From Clostridia bacterium (GTDB taxonomy: Bacteria > Bacillota > Clostridia > Acetivibrionales > DSM-2933): a stretch of 34,212 nucleotides of DNA. Positions 30,274-34,212 of the stretch are shown here, piece by piece. A program made the position numbers and the translations under genes. Every line of letters starts with the position of its first letter. The stretch's first letter is position 1. The stretch covers positions 1-34,212 of the forward strand of contig JAOAEJ010000018.1 in assembly GCA_026416815.1 (NCBI GenBank), given 5' to 3'. The notes under the pieces are model-generated. The model saw only the letters and a list, made by a program, of their open reading frames with translations, made no database searches and had not been told where the DNA came from.

Positions 30274-31563
30274 CTAATGCGCAGGAAAGAAAATCATTTG
30301 CAGCACAAAAATTATGCCGAATACATACAAGATAGGATGGACGTTTTTACCCTTGCCGCTTACCAGCTTCATTAGTGGGTAGGTAATAAATCCAATTGCA
30401 ATACCTGTGGCTATGCTTGATGTCAGCGGCATGGTCAATATAATCATAAATGCAGGGAAAGCCTCATCAAAGCTTTTCCAGTCAACCCGGGCAAGGCCTT
30501 CCATCATAAAGCTTCCTACTATAATAAGGACCGGTGCTGTTATTGCCGACAAAGAAGATATCGCAGATATTGCAGGGGAGAAGAACATGGATATTAAAAA
30601 CAATATAGCTACAACAAATGAAGTAAGTCCTGTTCGCCCACCGGCAGCAACACCGGCAGAGGATTCTATATACGCGCTTGTAGGGCTGGTTCCAAAGCCA
30701 GCTCCAACCGTAGTAGCCAGTGCGTCAGCCATGAGGGCTTGTTTAGCCCTAGGGAACTTACCGTCTTTTAATAAGCCTGCCTGCTCTCCAACCCCTATCA
30801 TGGTTCCGGTGGTATCAAAGATTGTTACTAGCAAGAATGCGAAAACAATGGTATAAAGCCCATTTGTAAATACTCCAGCTATATCCAGATTAAAGAATAC
30901 CGGAGCAGGAGGGGCAGATACAATTCCATCGAACTTTAATAATCCGGAAAAATAACCGATTAGTGCAGTTATAACCATACCGATAAATAAAGACCCTTTT
31001 ACTCTTCTTGCCATCAGTGCAAGTGTAATAAATAGCCCTGCTAGGGTCAGTAAAGTAATAGGCTTGTGTAAATCCCCAAAAGAAACCATAGTAGCTGGAT
31101 TGGGCACAATAATTCCCGACATTTTAAGCCCTATGAAAGCTATGAATAAGCCTATTCCCGATGTAATACCGTATTTAAGTGAGTTTGGAATAGACTCAAT
31201 TAAGGTTTCTCTCAGTTTGGTAAAGCTAAGTAATATAAACAAAACACCCGCCAGAAAAACAGTCCCGAAAATGATTTGATAAGCTAAACCCTGGGAGGCA
31301 ACTATACTGGCGAAGTATGCGTTCATACCCATCCCTGGAGCTATCGCTATAGGGTATTTAGCAAATAACGACATATACAATGTTCCTATTACTGTTGAAA
31401 TAATTGTAGCCATAAATACCTGATTAAATGGGACCCCCGCAGATGAAAGGATTGCCGGATTTACTATGACTATATATACCATGGTCAAAAATGTTGTAAC
31501 ACCTGCAATTACTTCTGTCCTGACATTTGTCCTATTTTCCTTCAGATTAAAAAACTTTTCCAT
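30274..31563 (-). CDS. NCS2 purine permease (AzgA/PbuG type, guanine/hypoxanthine)
   Basis: A membrane transporter of 429 residues for purine bases, driven by a cation gradient. Seen: the N-terminal FFNLKENRTNVRTEVIAGVT, FLTMVYIVIVNPAILSSAGV, the helix-break motif IAIAPGMGMNAYFA, VTIFDTTGTMIGVGEQAGLL and GTSPTSAYIESSAGVAAGGRT, all signatures of the AzgA/PbuG subfamily rather than the uracil/xanthine branch. Which base it carries cannot be read from sequence. I chose ATG 31563, since GGAGG lies 5 nt upstream, over the frame start at 31590. No purine riboswitch was recognised in the leader. It lies downstream of the GNAT gene, with a long terminator hairpin between them. Confidence 0.92.
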   Translation of the reverse strand: MEKFFNLKENRTNVRTEVIAGVTTFLTMVYIVIVNPAILSSAGVPFNQVFMATIISTVIGTLYMSLFAKYPIAIAPGMGMNAYFASIVASQGLAYQIIFGTVFLAGVLFILLSFTKLRETLIESIPNSLKYGITSGIGLFIAFIGLKMSGIIVPNPATMVSFGDLHKPITLLTLAGLFITLALMARRVKGSLFIGMVITALIGYFSGLLKFDGIVSAPPAPVFFNLDIAGVFTNGLYTIVFAFLLVTIFDTTGTMIGVGEQAGLLKDGKFPRAKQALMADALATTVGAGFGTSPTSAYIESSAGVAAGGRTGLTSFVVAILFLISMFFSPAISAISSLSAITAPVLIIVGSFMMEGLARVDWKSFDEAFPAFMIILTMPLTSSIATGIAIGFITYPLMKLVSGKGKNVHPILYVFGIIFVLQMIFFPAH

Positions 31564-31712
31564 AAAATCCTCCAAACGCGATTTTATCACTCCTACATAT
31601 TTTCCCTGTTTTTATTTTATTTATTATACTGGGACAAAATGATTTTATTTTGCATTAACAAATATTTGTGGAAAAAAGATGTTGAGAATAAAATAATACG
31701 GAAGATTATAAA

Positions 31713-31774
31713 AGAATACCCATGCAAATGTCCCATGGCAAAATTCTGCCATGGGACATTTGCATGAGTATTCT
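31713..31774 (-). terminator. Long hairpin terminator after the GNAT gene
   Basis: Arms of 28 bp (31713-31740 and 31747-31774) with one mismatch and a 6-nt loop. On the minus strand the stem ends in ATTCTTTTAT, a fair U-tract. It separates the acetyltransferase from the permease. It is longer than a typical terminator and may have started as a repeat. Confidence 0.75.
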
Positions 31775-31801
31775 CTGTAAAGACTTTATAAATATAAACT
31801 T

Positions 31802-32278
31802 CTATACATATTCCTTTACCATAAGAGCCCTTACGTACCCACGATCTCTGGTGGTTGAATCGATATAAAACCCTCTTCCATAGTAAAAACGTACAAGATC
31901 CCTGTACTTTGAAGCCGTGTGAAGGCTGACACGTGTAACACCTCTGGCTTTGAGCAGTTTTTCCGCAAGGTTCATAAGGGACTTGCCGATACCGATATTG
32001 TGATACTGTAAGCTGACACCAAACCTGCTTATATAAGCGGTGTTATCGGGGAATACCTGTATTCTGATAGTACCTACGGGAATATTATCAATCAGTGCGA
32101 TAAATACTTCCTTAGTTTCAATATCATACCTGATAGTATCAATGGATTCTTCAAGAGCCTCCATAGTACCGCTAAGGCCTGTATCCTGCATGTATTTTTT
32201 GAAAGACTCATGCATAATTCCTTGTATTGCAAAAGCGTCCTCTACATTAGCCTTGCGGATTATAAAAGAATAATTCAT
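31802..32278 (-). CDS. GNAT family N-acetyltransferase
   Basis: A protein of 158 residues with the GNAT fold: an N-terminal FIIRKANVEDAFAIQGIM, beta strands VGTIRIQVF and TAYISRFGV, the acetyl-CoA-binding motif A LQYHNIGIGKSLMNLAEKLL (Q/RxxGxG form as H-N-I-G-I-G), then VSLHTASKYRDLVRFYYGRGF (motif B). The acceptor is unknown. The neighbours carB and argF are arginine genes, so an arginine-related or amino-acid substrate is conceivable, but the sequence is not ArgA/ArgJ. ATG 32278 was chosen because GGGGTGG lies 5 nt upstream; the frame extends five codons further. It is 130 bp after argF, with a possible terminator between. Confidence 0.85.
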   Translation of the reverse strand: MNYSFIIRKANVEDAFAIQGIMHESFKKYMQDTGLSGTMEALEESIDTIRYDIETKEVFIALIDNIPVGTIRIQVFPDNTAYISRFGVSLQYHNIGIGKSLMNLAEKLLKARGVTRVSLHTASKYRDLVRFYYGRGFYIDSTTRDRGYVRALMVKEYV

Positions 32279-32302
32279 TTTACCACCCCACAATTAAAAC
32301 AG

Positions 32303-32333
32303 CCGGCAAAAGGGAAATGGGTGAGAATGCCGG
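32303..32333 (-). terminator. Possible terminator after argF
   Basis: CCGGCA (32303-32308) with TGCCGG (32328-32333), a 6-bp GC-rich stem with a large loop. On the minus strand CTGTTTTAATT follows. It is plausible but short. Confidence 0.4.
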
Positions 32334-32407
32334 AAAGGCTTACTGCTGCCATTTAATCCGACAAGCTCTACCCATAATTATCCAATCAGCCGTTAAATAC
32401 TATATTT

Positions 32408-33328
32408 CTACTGTCCCATTAGCAGTGCCATGACTGCCTTTTGTACATGCAGCCTGTTTTCAGCTTCGTCAAATATTACCGATTGAGGGCCGTCTATGAT
32501 TTCCTCAGTGACCTCATATCCCCTGTATGCCGGTAAGCAGTGAAGGAAAACAGCATCTTCTTTAGCTTTTGAGAATAATTCACTATTAACCTGATAAGGC
32601 ATGAATATTTTTACCCTTTGTTCTTTTTCCGACTCCTGGCCCATACTGACCCATGTATCTGTATAAATTACATCAGCATTGTGCACTGCCTTTTCAGGAT
32701 CATCGGTCAGTATTACTTCAGAGCCGGATATTTTAGCGTCATCCTTTGCTTCTTGAATTATACCTTCATCACACTCAAAGCCCTTAGGAGCAGCTACTGC
32801 TATGTCCATACCAACCTTGGCACATCCGTGAAGCAGTGAGTTTGCCACATTATTGCCGTCTCCTACATAAGCCATTTTAAGTCCTTTTAGGGTTCCTTTG
32901 TGCTCATAAACAGTAAATAAGTCTGCAAGGATCTGGCATGGGTGCATTAAATCTGTCAAACCATTAATTACCGGAATGTTTCCGTATTTAGCCAAGTCCT
33001 CTACATCGCTATGTTTGAAGGTTCTTATCATTATACCGTCAATATACCTGGACAGCACCTGAGCGGTATCATATATACTCTCGCCGCGGCCAAGCTGTAT
33101 GTCATTGGAGCTTAAAAAGAGGGAATTACCTCCAAGCTGATACATACCCACTTCGAAAGAAACTCTGGTTCTGGTAGAAGACTTGGTAAAAATCATACCA
33201 AGAGTTTTACCCTTCAGCATGTGGTGCTGTACACCTTCCTTGACCTGTCTCTTTAGCTTTTCTGCGAGATTGAAAATTTGCTCAAACTGCTCTACATTTA
33301 AATCATATAGGCTTATCAAATGTTTCAT
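32408..33328 (-). CDS. argF: Ornithine carbamoyltransferase
   Basis: It joins carbamoyl phosphate to ornithine to make citrulline in arginine synthesis. All signatures are present: SSTRTR with S51-T-R-T-R55 (carbamoyl-phosphate site), HPCQ at 129-132 and the catalytic cysteine in HCLP at 263-266. The length of 306 residues is normal. TGGAGG lies 7 nt before ATG 33328. It is read from the same strand and 17 bp after carB, whose product provides its carbamoyl phosphate, so an operon is likely. A catabolic role (arcB) is less likely next to carB. No arginine-repressor box was searched beyond the window. Confidence 0.95.
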   Translation of the reverse strand: MKHLISLYDLNVEQFEQIFNLAEKLKRQVKEGVQHHMLKGKTLGMIFTKSSTRTRVSFEVGMYQLGGNSLFLSSNDIQLGRGESIYDTAQVLSRYIDGIMIRTFKHSDVEDLAKYGNIPVINGLTDLMHPCQILADLFTVYEHKGTLKGLKMAYVGDGNNVANSLLHGCAKVGMDIAVAAPKGFECDEGIIQEAKDDAKISGSEVILTDDPEKAVHNADVIYTDTWVSMGQESEKEQRVKIFMPYQVNSELFSKAKEDAVFLHCLPAYRGYEVTEEIIDGPQSVIFDEAENRLHVQKAVMALLMGQ

Positions 33329-33345
33329 AATACATACCTCCAGGC

Positions 33346-34193
33346 TTAACGTTTTGAATAATCATCAAGCGCGTAAATTTCAGTTTCTTTTTCTCTTATG
33401 ATATGTTCCAGTACTTCAAAAACTGCGTTAGCAGTATCTAAAGACGTGATACATGGAATATTATATTCTATAGCAGTCCTTCTTAGAAGGAAGCCAAGAC
33501 GTTTAGGTATCTTACCCAGTGTAGGGGTATTTATTACAAGGGTCAATTTATCATCCTTGATATAATCAAGCATCTTATCATTTGATACATATTCAACATC
33601 AATTCCTGCTTCGGACAGATAGGAATAGGTATCCTCGGTAGCCATTAGCTTGAAATCCAGCTCAAGGAGCTTATATGCAATACCTATACAATCGTTTTTA
33701 TCCCTGTCGGCTACTGATAATAAGACTTTACCGCCTCTCGGGATTTTTAAGCCCGAAGCAACAAGGGCTTTATATAGAGCACTGTGGTAGTCCTTATCCA
33801 CTCCCATAACCTCACCGGTAGACTTCATTTCCGGTCCGAGGAAGGTATCCACGGTAATCAACTTGGAGAAGGAGAAGACAGGAGCTTTGACCGCAATGTA
33901 TTCGCCTTCTTTTGCAAGACCGGGCTGGTATCCCAGGTCTTGTAATTTTTTACCCATTATAAGCTGTGTAGCCACATTTACCATAGGTATTCCCGTTATC
34001 TTGCTCAGTACGGGAATTGTACGGCTGGCACGAGGGTTTACCTCTATAACATAAACCTTATTGTCCTGGTCAAGCACAAACTGTATATTGAACAATCCCA
34101 CTACCTTAAGGGCCTTAGCCAACCTGATAGTATAATCTACAATGGTATTTTTAGTAGCTTCGTCCACTGTCCTTGGGGGATATATCGCTATAC
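33346..34193 (-). CDS. carB: Carbamoyl-phosphate synthase large subunit, 3' part only
   Basis: This is the last 282 codons of a protein that is normally about 1070 residues. The visible part begins at IAIYPPRTVDEATK in the second ATP-grasp domain, with LFNIQFVLDQDNKVYVIEVNPRASRTIP (metal-binding Glu and Asn) and PMVNVATQLIMG. It then has the C-terminal regulatory MGS-like domain (KVLLSVADRDKNDCIG, VINTPTLGKIPKRLGFLLRRTA). It makes carbamoyl phosphate from glutamine-derived ammonia, bicarbonate and 2 ATP. The 5' three quarters are missing because the contig ends in adapter at 34194; the last genomic bases are 34192-34193, which fit the serine of an expected DSIAIYPP. It is the gene before argF and is probably the arginine-pathway copy. 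Confidence 0.93.
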
Positions 34194-34212
34194 CTGTCTC
34201 TTATACACATCT
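34194..34212. other. Nextera/Tn5 mosaic-end adapter (library artefact)
   Basis: CTGTCTCTTATACACATCT is the exact 19-bp Tn5 mosaic end used in Nextera tagmentation libraries. It replaces genomic sequence at the contig edge, directly inside carB, where homologous protein similarity stops. It should be trimmed. Confidence 0.97.

Noticed and set aside
30407..30856. 149-codon plus-strand frame within the purine permease
   Set aside because: It mirrors the permease coding strand and has no independent start signal or recognisable motif.
31564..31712. Purine riboswitch before the purine permease
   Set aside because: I looked for the conserved junction and loop pattern of purine aptamers on the minus strand and found none; the leader is AT-rich without matching helices.

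Overview
The window looks like one contig from a low-GC, Gram-positive, Clostridia-type bacterium. The evidence is strong GGAGG/AGGGGG ribosome-binding sites, TTG and GTG starts, SigA-like promoters, the alr-ndoAI-ndoA (mazEF) order, split transketolase subunits, a YitT protein, CsaB/TagA cell-wall-polymer enzymes and a NiCo riboswitch. An anaerobic cellulolytic clostridium (Acetivibrio/Ruminiclostridium-like) is a guess only. Both ends are assembly artefacts. The left edge is the first base of the TA target duplication of an IS630 element, and the last 19 bases are the Tn5/Nextera mosaic end, so carB is cut by library adapter.

Layout. 1-1233: IS630-family element with a two-frame transposase. 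1234-12160: a surface-glycan island, with a PIG-V-like GT-C enzyme, a polyprenyl-phosphate sugar synthase-like GT2, DUF2304, two GT39/ArnT-like GT-C enzymes, an O-antigen ligase-like polymerase with an unknown partner, DUF4330, a GT4 and a WecC-type UDP-ManNAc dehydrogenase. 12640-18544: housekeeping and stress genes (coiled-coil protein, NAD(P)HX repair enzyme, CBS protein, alanine racemase, MazEF, an exported coiled-coil protein). 18755-24518: a membrane-anchored FAD oxidoreductase-like protein, TagA/WecG and GT4 glycosyltransferases, and CsaB pyruvyltransferase. These again point to a secondary cell-wall polymer that holds S-layer-type proteins. 24721-29904: YitT, transketolase N and C subunits, a LURP-one-like protein, and a riboswitch-controlled CDF metal exporter. 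30011-34193 (minus strand): carB (partial), argF, a GNAT acetyltransferase, a purine permease and a 60-residue protein.

How the genes work together. UDP-ManNAcA (WecC), ManNAc transfer (TagA), several glycosyltransferases, the lipid-linked sugar synthase with its GT-C users, the polymerase/ligase and the pyruvyl cap (CsaB) together could build and decorate a wall polymer. CarB and ArgF are consecutive steps to citrulline. The CDF exporter sits behind an aptamer plus terminator that should be antiterminated by Ni2+/Co2+.

The intergenic DNA is rich in inverted repeats. Three diverged copies (about 126 bp each) of one double-hairpin, MITE-like element lie at 12.5, 16.9 and 21.5 kb. There are also single palindromes of 106, 151 and 42 bp, and a structured leader before csaB. 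The most useful leads are the repeat family, the NiCo riboswitch with a CDF protein carrying three tandem C-terminal modules, and the odd FAD-like surface protein. No CRISPR array, tRNA or rRNA was seen, and no wholly new multi-gene system is clearly present.
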